Translations under genes and position numbers: made by a program
Shown: piece by piece, positions 53,282-64,000 of the stretch
Layout: each line of letters begins with the position of its first letter
How positions within the stretch are numbered: the first letter of the stretch is position 1
From: Cubamyces lactineus
Taxonomy: Eukaryota > Basidiomycota > Agaricomycetes > Polyporales > Polyporaceae
Length of the DNA stretch: 64,000 bases
NCBI GenBank assembly: GCA_022376465.1
Contig: JACDTU010000006.1
Location: 1,426,001-1,490,000 of the forward strand
Direction: 5' to 3'
The notes under the pieces: model-generated
The model's input: only the letters and a program-made list of their open reading frames with translations
What the model was told of the DNA's origin: nothing
The model's database searches: none

Positions 53282-54682
53282 AGGGTGGTGATGCCAACAG
53301 TTCTATGAAGATTGAATGAAAGAAATGAGGGGTGACACAGAATACACTTCTCGAAATGAGTCTCGAAAACGATTGAACCAAAAGACCTCACGTTGCCGCA
53401 AAGCTTGTCGGTTTTCCTCCTTTCCAGACAGTGGCTCTGCCGAGTTTGGGGGTGGCCCTTACTTGGCAAAGTACGCTATTAATAGAATCTACAGAATTAA
53501 CTAAGTCTATCGAACCTAGTAAGATCAGACCTCTACTTCCCAGGTCGTAATGATCTCGAAACCTCCCAGAAACCTCCGGTAACTACCAGAAAGCTTCCTC
53601 CACCTACTCTAGAACGTACCGATAGAGCTGGTAGAGTTTCCCCTAACTAACCCACACGGCGTGCACGCTCTTGTCAACGGTCAACGGTCCAAGAACCGCC
53701 CTATCCCGTTCTTCCTTCGATCTACCGACGTGTATCTGCACTCAGGCTGCGAAACCCCAGACTCGGCTGCGAAGGTCCAACCTGTAGTGACTTACAATAT
53801 AACTCGTGGTTCTACCAAGCGATGGTAAGGCCTAATCAAACGTGTTCCACACGGAGAACTATTGAACGATTGCCCCACGATGACTCGCGCAGAAACCTTC
53901 CCTGCTGCTGTACTTGCTGAGAACTTGACAGCGATTGCTGGACTTGCTGACTATCGACTCGAACTTGCTGCCTTGCTGTTTTGCTGGTGCTTGCTGATAC
54001 TTACCGCAGCCTTGCTGGCTGGCTTCAGATCTTACTCGCTTGTGAGAAAATCCTACTGTAAACTTCTTGGTCTCTTTTTTTTTCTATATTCTCCGGGGCC
54101 TTGCCAGTCGAGTATATATACTCTCCCAGAGAGCTTCCGGCACCTTCTATCTACATTACTAACTACTTACTAATGTATGACTAAGTAACCTCTTGCATCT
54201 TACAAAGCATTCTAGGGTGTTCTACCAAGGTCTGGGATGCTCCAGGCTTTGCAAATTACCCTGCGAAACGGCTGTGTACACTGCCCCAAGGCTGTGTGAT
54301 CACTGCCTCCTCCAAGTCTTTGAAGTCCCGGAAGATCCCAGGCTGCGAACTGCCTCAAGAACCTTCTAGTCCCTCCTTTTGTGTTCTAGTATCCTCTAGC
54401 ACGTGCTGGAACATTCTAGAACGGTGTATGGCTGCGCTATTGGTCGTCGTATCCGAGGCTGTTCCTGGCTGTGCGTTGCTGGCTTCACAGCCTCGAGGGC
54501 AACACTGTATAGCCTTGCATAGCCTCGTTGCTGGCAGTACTGCCTCAGATACCACTCTAGGTATGCCTCTGGTGTGAATCTGGTAATGGGAAAAACGATG
54601 AACGTCCTTTGAGATCGTGAAAGGAGTGACTGTCCGAAAAGAACGACTGTATCTAAGAAGTCCATGCCCATTACCCGTTCCC

Positions 54683-55591
54683 TCAGCCCGCGTACAGATA
54701 CTGGAATTCCCCCTGAATGTGATCGTCCAGTTCCCACTCGTCGATGTTCGGGGACTGTCCCACCACTGTGGATGCATGAGATTCCAACTGGTACTTATGA
54801 GCGAAAGAAAACTTGCCCGAGTTGTGCCGGTCGCTGTCGGGTCGCAACCATCCGAGCCAGCTCCGCAAGCGAATGTACCACCTGTCATGATCCATGCTGG
54901 AATGGCATGTCATGGCATTAGGAACTGCTTATATAGATCTGGATGACTATGCTGATAACCTCAGCATAGTGGCCTTTTGGCCCAGTTGTTAGATTGTGTT
55001 ATTGTCCGGGCACGGTCTCTCACACCACCACCGAGTCCCTTCGAAGAATGTGTAGGGGACTGCCAAGGTGACACTGGCAGGGGAGTGCGGGTGTTCTACC
55101 CACAGCACGACACGTGTCTGCTGGTACTCGACGATGCGCGTGATCTGCCCTGTGAAGCGTCGTTGGTCGGGGAGCACTAGTCGGCAGTAGCTTCCCACTC
55201 GGGGAACGAACCATTGCGGGTGCACCTCCTTGCTTGCGGGCTCCACGTTTACCCACACCTCTCGCTCGCTGACTTCCTCGCCTAATGCAACTGGTCGTAG
55301 CCGATGCGGGAAGAGGCCATCTGGTCGGAAAAGAACGTGGTGGTCCGGACCATAGGTAATTACGGGGCAGCGGGGTATTTGGTCTGGCTGGACGTCCTGG
55401 GGAATCGCATGCTGGACAGCCAAAGGAAGATTGAATGACACGCCGACCATGATGGGTGATGATGAGAAGCTGACTGACTGCGCAGCCGTGCCACGTTGAT
55501 GATCACGTTGCTGCTCAGTCATCCACTTACTCAGGTCTGACACGTGACTTTTAGCTAATCCTTTCCCACTGACTTGTACTGATTCTGCCAT
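54683..55591 (-). pseudogene. X ORF, unknown element-encoded protein (copy 2)
   Basis: ATG 55591 (MAESVQVSGKGLAK). Aligns along its length with copy 1 at 35973-36730, and the shared tail VGQSPNIDEWELDDHIQGEF to YLYAG* ends at 54683. Between GTRWW and YIRLRSW the frame is broken by a 141-base insertion (54883-55023). No domain recognised. Confidence 0.55.
54883..55023. mobile_element. Small insertion, probably MITE-like, in X copy 2
   Basis: 141 bases absent from X copy 1, flanked by ACCACC at 54877-54882 and 55024-55029 (target duplication). It contains a hairpin, CTATGCTGATAACCTCAGCATAG. Confidence 0.5.
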
Positions 55592-55623
55592 GTCCAGGTA
55601 CCAATCCAAATTGGTGCGTGACA

Positions 55624-56840
55624 GCAGACGAGGTCTTCTTCGGACAAGCACTCACGGTGTGACCAGCTCCGCCGCAGAAGAGACAGAGATTATTGGCGAA
55701 ACGGTGCTGACGCTCCTCGGGGGTGAGCTTTCCGTCCTTACCGAGCTTGTCGGCGTACATCTTGGCCGGGGTCTTCGGAGTTTTAGGAGCCTTCGACGAA
55801 GTACCGGAATTGCTGGACTTGGACGGGGTAGACGAGGAGGCCTGTCCGGAGTTGCTACCTCCGGACTTGTTGCCGGAGTTGGAGGACTTGGAGTCGGAGG
55901 CCGACTTGCTGCCAGACTTGGAAGGTCCGGACTCGCGCGAGACCTCGGCCTTGCGCTCCCAGTAGCGGTTGTCGATCAACTGCGCGAGGTCGCGGAGGGC
56001 CACCAGGGTCTCGGGCTTGCCGACCTCGGAGATGCGGTCCTTGAGACGGTTCGGAAGTCCGTTGTAGAACCGGTACTGGAGCGGAGCATTACCCCAGCGG
56101 ACTTGAGTAGCGAGGCGGGTGAACTGGGTGATGTACTTAGCTATCCGCTGGTTGTCGCCCATCCGGAGGTTCATTAGCTCGTGCTCCGCAGCTCCGGAGG
56201 CGTCATAGGGGCCGAAGTTCACTCGGAGTTCCTCCTGGAAGTGGTCGTAGGATGTGAGGAAGATGGGGGGGTTGTCCGAGTCGCCTTCGAGGAGGTAGGG
56301 CTCAAACCACTGTAGCGCGGTGCCCTTGAGGAAGGAGATGGCGTAGGTTACCTTCTTCTCATCGGAGTCAAAGGTTTGGGGTCGGGCCTTGAAGACAAGT
56401 TCCAACTGCGTGAAAAAAGACCGGAGTTTGTTGGGGTCGGACCCATCGAACTGGTCCGGCTCGCGGACATTGTGCCGCTCATTGTTTGAAGGTTGGGTAA
56501 CGGCCGGAGATGGAGCGGTAGTACGTTCGAGGGTACGCGCGATGAGAGAGATCGCGGTCACTAGTTGCGACTGAACTCGGTCTTCGGAGTCAGAGGAGTC
56601 CGAGCTTGAGCTAGTGTCGTCGTCTCCCGGTCCTTGTGGGTCGTTGTCCGGAGGACCTGGCGGTCCTGGAGGACCTGGTGGACCTGGAGGACTAGGCGGA
56701 CCCGGAGGCCCACGGCTCGGGCCTGAAGGCTGACCCTCGGAGAACAGATTCCCTGGAGATGGCTCTCGGGGTACCTGCGAGGCAGTCGCGGTAGAGATGA
56801 CCAATGGCTGAGGCAGGTCACCTTCCAGCTGCTGCTGTAG
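55624..56840 (-). pseudogene. G2b Gag, main part
   Basis: Minus-strand frame with a collagen-like GPP tract (GPPGPPSPPGPPGPPGPP), the Gag fold (FDGSDPNKLRSFFTQLELVF, LRVNFGPYDASGAAEHEL), a Ser/Lys/Gly-rich linker and the zinc knuckle CLFCGGAGHTVSAC. It is cut at 55624 by element X and its upstream end runs into the foldback element near 56850, so neither start nor stop is native. Confidence 0.85.
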
Positions 56841-56853
56841 AAATAATGCATTA

Positions 56854-58128
56854 CAAACAGGTAGTTCCCCTACACTGTTATACAACTAAACCTGGCTGGT
56901 TCCTAATACTTTACGAACACCCGGGGTTTCCGGGATAGCCTCCATAGGTCCGGCTCGGCTTCTCGGCTTCCTTCCTATTATGGTAGGTGTCCCCGGCAGG
57001 CCCTGTCTCCCGGTCTGGGTGCTTTTCTTCGGCGCTTTTTTCGGGCTTTTTGGGCGCTTTTCTCGCGCTTTTCTGGGCGCTTTTCCCACACTTTTCTGGG
57101 CACTTTTCTGACGCTTTTCTGGGCGCTTTTCTCGCGCTTTTCTGGGCGCTTTTTCAGCTACTATCTGGGCGCTTTTTTGTCAATGATTTGGGCGCTTTTT
57201 GGCTACTATCTGGGCGCTTTTTGGGCGCTTTTTTGCGTCCAAATAGGGTAGATATATTCTACACCTCCCTGCACCCCCCCCTCTGGGGCTCTATTAGGGC
57301 ACCCTGTTGGGCTAAAAATATGTATAATATGTATGTGTATGCTGTAGTATATTTCTGTGTGCATAGGCATAGAATAGGGCAGGGAAAGTAGCCTAAAAAT
57401 GCGACCCCAGGGCAGGGGCCACCAGGAGGGGACCACTGCAGGGTGGCTGGGCTGTCATCCTCTGGGCCAATTCCTATGAGTAGTATATCATTCAAAAGGT
57501 GCTTGAAAGGGCTTTCCAACGCATATTTTTTCAGGAGGAACCATGCAGTATTGGCAGAGATATAGACCATCGCATTTTCGCCAAAAATGACCATTTTGTT
57601 TCCTTTGTTACTCTGCACCCAGGGGTCCCCTCATGTTGCCCTTGGTACCGTTGGATTTGCGTTTTTATGGGCTTTCTAACAGTAGTAAATACATGAAATT
57701 CTGACCACATGCATTGTCGCCCTCCTCCTGCCCCTCCCCCACTTACCCACCTCATAGCTCCTGCAGTTCTTGGTCTTTCTCTGTGAAGTCTTTTGATCCT
57801 TGTAGTATACATACGAAACTATGTATTTACCGCTTTTTACGCCCTAATATGGCCTACCCCCAATGGAATTCATCTAGGTGCATTTTCGCACTTTTCAGAT
57901 TCTTCCCTCCATATCTCTGCACCCAGAGCAGATATTGCCTTCGTTCTTTTTGCATTTTGTGCCTAGACAGCGCTACTACATGTCTGTAGAAGCTCATCCT
58001 TACCGAATGCAGCGATCAGAATTGAGCTCCTTATCAGCTGTAGCAGGCAGATCCTGTTTTGGCTTACATTCAGGGCATTATTTTCTAATCGGACAGCACA
58101 GTCATATTTTGCTCGTTGATAGCTACCT
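56854..58128 (+). repeat. Foldback left arm
   Basis: Includes about 15 copies of a GGGCGCTTTT-type decamer at 57025-57235 and ends at GATAGCTACCTG. Confidence 0.8.
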
Positions 58129-58327
58129 GGCACAACAGGAATCATGAGGTTTGGTGAAGAATTGACTGAGCTACAGGAGATGGACCTCCTGGACACCCAA
58201 AGCTGCAGTGTGTGCAGTTGCACTGCTCCGGAAATGCATGCAGTGCACAGCTGAACAGGCAGCATTTGGTGCCTCTGGGCCATATCTCTGCAACCACTCA
58301 TCCAAATCCCATGATTCTTATTGTTAC

Positions 58328-59613
58328 AGGTAGCTATCAACGAGCAAAATATGACTGTGCTGTCCGATTAGAAAATAATGCCCTGAATGTAAGCCAAAAC
58401 AGGATCTGCCTGCTACAGCTGATAAGGAGCTCAATTCTGATCGCTGCATTCGGTAAGGATGAGCTTCTACAGACATGTAGTAGCGCTGTCTAGGCACAAA
58501 ATGCAAAAAGAACGAAGGCAATATCTGCTCTGGGTGCAGAGATATGGAGGGAAGAATCTGAAAAGTGCGAAAATGCACCTAGATGAATTCCATTGGGGGT
58601 AGGCCATATTAGGGCGTAAAAAGCGGTAAATACATAGTTTCGTATGTATACTACAAGGATCAAAAGACTTCACAGAGAAAGACCAAGAACTGCAGGAGCT
58701 ATGAGGTGGGTAAGTGGGGGAGGGGCAGGAGGAGGGCGACAATGCATGTGGTCAGAATTTCATGTATTTACTACTGTTAGAAAGCCCATAAAAACGCAAA
58801 TCCAACGGTACCAAGGGCAACATGAGGGGACCCCTGGGTGCAGAGTAACAAAGGAAACAAAATGGTCATTTTTGGCGAAAATGCGATGGTCTATATCTCT
58901 GCCAATACTGCATGGTTCCTCCTGAAAAAATATGCGTTGGAAAGCCCTTTCAAGCACCTTTTGAATGATATACTACTCATAGGAATTGGCCCAGAGGATG
59001 ACAGCCCAGCCACCCTGCAGTGGTCCCCTCCTGGTGGCCCCTGCCCTGGGGTCGCATTTTTAGGCTACTTTCCCTGCCCTATTCTATGCCTATGCACACA
59101 GAAATATACTACAGCATACACATACATATTATACATATTTTTAGCCCAACAGGGTGCCCTAATAGAGCCCCAGAGGGGGGGTGCAGGGAGGTGTAGAATA
59201 TATCTACCCTATTTGGACGCAAAAAAGCGCCCAAAAAGCGCCCAGATAGTAGCCAAAAAGCGCCCAAATCATTGACAAAAAAGCGCCCAGATAGTAGCTG
59301 AAAAAGCGCCCAGAAAAGCGCGAGAAAAGCGCCCAGAAAAGCGTCAGAAAAGTGCCCAGAAAAGTGTGGGAAAAGCGCCCAGAAAGGTGTGGGAAAAGCA
59401 CCCAGAAAAGCGCCCAAAAAGCCCGAAAAAAGCGCCCATAAAAAGCGCCCAGACTGGGAGAAAGGGCCTGCCAGGGACACCTACCATATTAGGAAGGAAG
59501 CCGAGAAGCCGAGCCGGACCTATGGAGGCTATCCCGGAAACCCCGGGCATTCGTAAAGTATTAGGAACCAGCCAGGTTTATTTGTATAACGGTGTAGGGG
59601 AACTACCTGTTCG
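58328..59613 (-). repeat. Foldback right arm
   Basis: Reverse complement of the left arm, with the decamer run as AAAAGCGCCC at about 59220-59455. A few small length differences exist between the arms. Confidence 0.8.
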
Positions 59614-59639
59614 TAATGCATTATTGTTGCAACATATGG

Positions 59640-60632
59640 TGGGATTCCGTCATGATCATCGTTCTGTATGTCGACGATCTACTCCTCATGGGTGACAAGC
59701 CTGGCCATATCAAGGATACCAAGGAGGCCTTGATGCAGCGGTTCAAGATGACGGATCTGGGTCCTGTCTCGCGTTTTCTTGGTCTGAACATTGTTCGTGA
59801 TCGTAAAGCTTGAATGATCGATATCGACCAGATAGACTACATCCAGTCCGTTCTCGAACGTTTCGACATGGCTGACTGCAAGCCGGCTCGCACTCCCCTC
59901 CCTGCTGGTGCTATACTGGAGAAATCTAGTTACACCGCCGCCGACCACTTCCAGAAACGGTACCAGAGCCTAATTGGCAGTCTGCTCTACGCGACTTTGG
60001 GTACACGTCCGGATATCTCCTTTGCGGTCCAGAAGTTGTCTCAGTACAACTCCAATCCTAGTGACGCACACTGGAACTATGCCAAGTATGTTCTGCGGTA
60101 CCTGCAAGGGACCAAAGACTACCGGTTGTGTTACTTTGGTTCCTCAAATGACGGTCTTTTGGGTTATTCAGACTCAGACTGGGCTGAGGACCGAGATGAC
60201 CGCAGGTCCACTGGAGCTTACGTCTTCTTGATGGCGGGCGGCGCTATTTCCTGGCAGTCTAGGAAACAGCCGACTGTTTCGCTCTCCTCGACCGAGGTGG
60301 AATACAAGGCTGCATCAGACGCTTGTCGTCAAGTTGTATGGCTTCGCACGTTTGGTGAAGAGTTGGGGGACGACATCTCTCGTCCTACACCTTTGTGTCT
60401 TGACAACCAAGGGTCCATCTTCTTATCGGTTAATCCCGTCACCGAGCGTCGCACGAAGCACGTCGATGTCCAGTACCACTACACTCGCGAACAAGCTGAG
60501 TTAGGGACAATCGACATCTTCTACGTAGCGACAGAGGATCAACTAGCTGATTCCTTGACGAAGAATGTCTCCTTCTCTATATTGGAGCGCTTCAGAAAGG
60601 CGATTGGTCTAGTCTCTCCCTCCGCAGTTTGA
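59640..60632 (+). pseudogene. Ty1/copia pol fragment (RT end and RNase H)
   Basis: Begins inside RT at DSVMIIVLYVDDLLLMGD (YVDD catalytic motif), then MTDLGPVSRFLGLNI. A TGA at 59811-59813 (probably from CGA) interrupts it. RNase H follows: GYSDSDWAEDRDDRRSTGAY, SSTEVEYKAASDACRQ, and the C-terminal YVATEDQLADSLTK. It is truncated at the 5' side next to the foldback element and ends 11 bases before its LTR. Confidence 0.9.
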
Positions 60633-60643
60633 ACAAGTGGGAG

Positions 60644-61178
60644 TGTTGAACTTCCAGGTTATCGGCTGTGCCGGACCGGGAATGTGGACCTTGTGGCTGT
60701 GGTGCCTACAACGCGCACAGCATGGACTTTATTCCTTTTATGGACTGCTCAGTGTACGTACTGTAGTTGGACATTCTTTCATTCCCTCCATCCTTCCATT
60801 GCGTTCTACACTGCTACGGATCCTTCCAGAGGGTTCTATACCTATGACACCATATGTCGCGATACTCGCACCATGATCTTACTCATCGTACATAGCGATC
60901 ACATGCCTCCTTTCTTTGCTTACTCATGGCACTCCTCTCTCAGTATATAAGGAGGACATTCTTCGCCCCTGCTCTTCAGTCGTTCGCTCACAGACTGAAG
61001 AGTAAGTTCCTTCATTACCTATGGTTACTTATGCAGTTACTTACCAAGTACTTGTAGCTCTCTTTGTGTCGCTTACAGGTACTTGTACTATGCAATATAG
61101 TCGTTCGCTCACAGACTGAAGACTCTCTTTGTGTCGCTTACAGGTCGCTCCCAGCCTTCCAGGTTCAGAAGTTCGTCA
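60644..61178 (+). mobile_element. 3' LTR of the copia element
   Basis: 535 bases, TGTTGAAC...GTTCGTCA, preceded by the polypurine tract AAGTGGGAG. TATATAAG at about 60945. About 117 bases longer than the solo LTR at 32162-32579 because of an internal extension and repeat at about 61000-61120. Confidence 0.88.
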
Positions 61179-61430
61179 AGATAATGCAGATAGCTCTGTA
61201 AGCAAAAGCCTCATGTAGGTAGCACCATGAGGGGTTATCTGAGACATGTAAGTCATGGGGTCGGGGGAAGTCCGAAGTACGGAGTACGAAGTGCGGAGTA
61301 CGGAGAACGGAGTCAGGGGTACGGGGTACGGGAGAGCGGAGTACGGGGAGCGGAGTATGTAGTGCAGAGTAAGGAGCGGAGTACGGGGGTTCGGGGATCG
61401 GACTTCGGGGTTACAGCACGGAGCGTAACA
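61179..61430 (-). mobile_element. 5' LTR of G2b, remaining part
   Basis: Nearly the same as 45229-45480 of the 3' LTR. The other roughly 440 bases of the LTR are absent beyond the copia insertion. Confidence 0.75.
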
Positions 61431-62525
61431 GCACAGCCAGATGGCTGGGAACTTACAGGGCTGGGTCAGCCCGGGTCCTTGTCAAGAATACCCTGGAGAG
61501 TTACGGAATGTGTTGGAAGGTTCAAGGACATTGTTAGTTAGCCAGTAGGTAGTGATTTGTAATGTAGATAGAATGCGCTGGAAGCTTTCTGGGAGAGTAT
61601 ATATACTCAACTGGCAAGGCCCCCTGGAAAAACAACAACTCAGAAGGATTTTCTCACAAGCGAGTAAGATCTGAAAGCAAGTACCAGCAAGCACCAGCAA
61701 ACCAGCAAGGCAGCAAGTTCAGTTCAACAGTCAGCAACCTCAGCAACCAACCGTCAAGTTCTCAGCAAGTTAGCAAGTGGATTTCTAGGTGAGTCGTTGT
61801 AGTGTTAATCGTTCGCTGATTTCTCTGTGTCAGAACAGGTTCGATTAAGCCTTACCGTCGCTCGGTAGGACTTCGTGCATCGTAAGCCACTGCAGGTTGG
61901 ACCTTAGCGGCAGAGTCCAGAGTTTAGCAGCCTGAGTGCAGACATTGTTGAAGGATAGGATTGGGAATAGGGATTAGGAGAACAGGATAGGAAGGTTCCC
62001 AGGTCGTTGACCATCGGACAGGACGTGCAGCCGAGCAGGTTAGCTAGAGGAAACTCTGCCAGCTCTATCGGTGCGTTCTAGGGTAGGTAGAGGAAGCTTC
62101 TGGGACTTGCTGGAAGATTTTCTCAAGAAGGATTCTGAGATCTACAGGGCCTAGGGAGAAGAGGTCAGATCTTGCAAAGGTACAGTAGACTTTGTTTGTT
62201 TCGTGTTCCGTAGGTTCGTTTGCGTATCACCGCCAAGTAAGGGCAGACCCCGAACTCGGCAGAGCCACTGTCTGGAAAGGAGGAAAACTGACAAGCTTTG
62301 CGGCAATGTGAGGTGTATTGGTTTGAGTTCTTTGAAAGACGCGTGACTAAGAGACGTATTTCTGAGTGCTCCTCATTTTCATTCACCTTCTTCGTAGGAT
62401 CGTTGGCATTACCACTTTCAGTCGAAGATTTTGATTGTTCTTGAGTAGGTAGTTTTCTCACACAACCCTCTTTTCACCCCTTTTCATTTTTCACACCACA
62501 CAAACAACCACCACCCCGACCTCAC
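61431..62525 (+). mobile_element. Element X/Y copy 1, right part (Y)
   Basis: Resumes after G2b with the duplicated GCACA. Contains a TATA-type AGTATATATACTC near 61605 and a CAGCAAG/ACCAGCAA-rich leader at about 61680-61780. Aligns in inverse with 53282-54210 up to about 62455; the last 70 bases are unassigned. No ORF of note. Confidence 0.6.
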
Positions 62526-63030
62526 TCGCGACAGTGTGCGACCGGGCCTTCTAGCACTGGATGCAGCTCAACATCCTCTTGCCCGTGTGGAACCGGCAAG
62601 CGATCTGCTTGGCCACGCACCGGTCGGACTTCACCCTGTTGAACTCCACATTAGTCCGTACTCCATCCTCCGGACGGACTTACCACGGGACTAGCAGCTT
62701 CGCATCGTCCTCCTCCTCCTCCGACTCCGGCTCTTCGTCCTCCATGGGACGCTTGCTCCCCCGCGCGAACGTCCCGGCCTTCGCTAGGGCAGCCTGGCAG
62801 ATCAACGCCGCTGCCTTTTGCACAGCCTCGTACTCCGCGTGCTCCTTCTCCTCCTGTGCTCGCTCTTCCTCCACCCTTCACACCCTGCAACTACTGTTAG
62901 CCCGGACCCCGAACCCCAACAACCCCAGTACTTACGCCTCGGCTGCTGCAGCCTCCTCCTCTGCCACCTTCATCTGGAGTTGTGCCAAGTGCGCCTCCAG
63001 AGCCTGGATGTTGTCGAGGGTTGAAGACAT
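62526..63030 (-). pseudogene. G2-type antisense gene, 5' fragment (copy 2)
   Basis: ATG 63030 and the same first exon as the gene at 45689. The first intron (about 62937-62885) keeps GT-AG and a CTAAC motif. The EEERAQEEKE region and KAAALICQAALAKAG are in one frame here. The cysteine block is decayed and cut off at about 62526, with a stop after CIQC. Its TATA box lies at about 63094-63104. Confidence 0.7.
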
Positions 63031-63238
63031 TGCTGGTGGTGGTGGTGGTAGCGGACAGAGAGCAAGGAAGAACTGGGTAAGTCTTACCCCCATCTTATAT
63101 ACACCTTTCTTCATCAATTCTGACCCTGCCCCGATTCTTAATCTCTGTTCCCTGGACTCATTGGATTACCTTTTTGGACAGACTTCTATTTCCTTTCACT
63201 ATAGGCCCTCAAGGGTTCGGGCCTAGGGGGGAGGCACT

Positions 63239-63905
63239 GTTACGCCCCGTGCTGCAACTCCGAAGTCCAAGCTCTGAACCCCCTTACTCTGTCCTTACTC
63301 CGCATTACATACATCATTCTCCCGTACTCTGCTCTTCCGTACCCAGTAACCCTGACTCTGTTCTTCGTACTCCGCACTTCATACTCCGTACTTCGGACTT
63401 CCCCCAACCCCATGACTTACATGTCTCAGATAACCCCTCATGGCGCTACCTACATGAGGCTTTTGCTTACTGAGCTATCTGTGTTATCTTACCCTTGGCA
63501 GGTTACTTTGTACTTTCGTTCTCCTCTTTCCTATCCCATACATCTCTTATTGTTTCTATCGGGTTTCTGACTTAGTATAAATACTGCCCCAGAATGTAGT
63601 AGCTACTCAGTTGAGAAATCTCGTTAACCTCATTATACTGGTTCATCTCGTACTCCGACACTCAACCCCGACCCCCTAGTCCGACCATCCTTTGTTCCCT
63701 CCCTACCAACCTCTCCGACCCAACCCCGTTCCCAAGTCCGACCTCTGACCTGTCAAGTCCGTACTCCGTAGTCCGCAAATAGGGGACACCGAGTCGGAAC
63801 CCGTGCGTTACCAATAGTTTCACGGAAGTCCTCACACAGTGCTAGTCTGACCTCTGGTTGTACTCTGATCCCAAACTCTGTCCAAGTCCCTGTTGTTATA
63901 TGGTA
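63239..63905 (+). mobile_element. 3' LTR of G2a (older G2 copy, plus strand)
   Basis: Follows the polypurine tract GGGCCTAGGGGGGAGGCAC with TGTTACGCC, and aligns in inverse with 44881-45480 plus 37127-37218. The distal end (about 63900) is diverged, so the limit is approximate. Confidence 0.7.
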
Positions 63906-64000
63906 CTCACCCACTTGTTTTCCCATAGATATTCTTTCTTTTATTCCGTAGTCCACTCCGTACGAGGTCAAAGTGTCTCCACTGCGATAGTGCGCGCCAT
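63906..64000. other. Window end, unassigned
   Basis: Too short to assign. Confidence 0.3.

Larger units (their letters stand above)
53282..55623 (-). mobile_element. Element X/Y copy 2 (inside G2b gag)
   Basis: On the minus strand it starts TGTCACGCACCAATTTGG at 55623 directly after the Gag zinc knuckle. It runs through the X ORF, a TATA region (GAGTATATATACTC near 54110-54125), a CAGCAA-rich leader (about 53900-54010) and a part alignable with 61431-62460. Class is uncertain: it could be a very long LTR or a non-autonomous element. Confidence 0.6.
56854..59613. mobile_element. 2.76-kb foldback (giant inverted-repeat) element
   Basis: Two arms of about 1.3 kb are near-exact reverse complements, centred near 58228, with a diverged spacer of about 140-200 bases. 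The outer ends are CAAACAGGTAGTTCCCCTAC and its inverse. Both sides carry TAATGCATTA (56844-56853, 59614-59623), a candidate 8-10-base target duplication; since it is itself palindromic it could instead be the end of the arms. No coding gene; ORFs in the arms are mirror images. Confidence 0.8.
37127..61430 (-). mobile_element. Ty3/chromovirus element G2b, minus strand, heavily nested
   Basis: Outer ends TGTTAGG (37127) and CGTAACA (61430) are flanked by the 5-base direct repeat GCACA (37122-37126, 61431-61435). On the minus strand the order is: truncated 5' LTR (61430-61179), a copia fragment, a foldback element, gag (56840-55624), element X/Y/W, the rest of gag, pol (about 51000-47273), an antisense gene (45689-47168 plus), the polypurine tract (45499-45481), and a 3' LTR split by G3. 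Only about 9 kb is G2b itself. Part of the 5' LTR and the leader with the primer site are missing. Confidence 0.8.

Noticed and set aside
55551..56177. Plus-strand ORF opposite G2b gag
   Set aside because: Complement of the Ser/Lys/Gly-rich gag linker; no motif of its own.
57025..57235. CRISPR-like array in the foldback arm
   Set aside because: Units are about 10 bases with no regular spacers, in a eukaryotic element; simple tandem decay.

Overview
The window reads as nuclear DNA of a mushroom-forming basidiomycete (Agaricomycetes). The reasons are very short GT-AG introns (mostly 48-72 nt), four FunK1-type fungal protein kinase genes, two multi-membrane-span genes of the DUF6534 family, a cytochrome P450, and several chromodomain Ty3-type retrotransposons.

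Positions 1-29555 are the gene-bearing part. In order they hold: the last exon of SEC13; a FunK1 kinase (FunK1-A, minus); the mitochondrial elongation factor G gene MEF1 (9 exons); the SMC5/6 subunit gene NSE3 (MAGE domain, minus); a second FunK1 copy close to A but inverted (FunK1-B, decayed); a tRNA-Phe(GAA); a DUF6534 membrane-protein gene; FunK1-C (minus, intact); a P450 (minus); a second DUF6534 gene; and FunK1-D (intact). MEF1, NSE3 and FunK1-A all show single-base losses that break otherwise well-conserved frames. That pattern suggests residual assembly errors as much as real decay.

Positions 29556-64000 are a nest of mobile elements. A gene-like minus-strand ORF is split by two inverted tRNA-derived SINEs. 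After it come a solo copia LTR, the 3' half of Ty3 element G1, and a fragment of an older Ty3 element, G2a. G2a was hit by an unclassified element (X/Y). X/Y was hit by a G2-family Ty3 element on the minus strand (G2b, 37127-61430, target duplication GCACA). The 3' LTR of G2b was hit by a young, intact Ty3 element (G3, 37219-44875, target duplication AGCAC, apparently identical 417-bp LTRs). G2b also contains a second X/Y copy inside its gag, a 2.76-kb near-perfect foldback palindrome, and the 3' end of a copia element.

The most unusual biology is in the Ty3 elements. G3 has a self-priming primer-binding site, a GGGTTTT -1 frameshift site that ends gag exactly at its stop, a long AUG-free open frame upstream of gag, and three extra sense ORFs between pol and the 3' LTR: two tiny membrane proteins and one double zinc-knuckle protein, spaced 1-6 nt apart. 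G2 instead carries, antisense to itself and tail-to-tail with pol, an intron-containing gene with its own TATA box that encodes a CxxC-rich coiled-coil protein. G1 has a long sense ORF in the same position. All three lineages therefore carry an extra gene or genes between pol and the 3' LTR.
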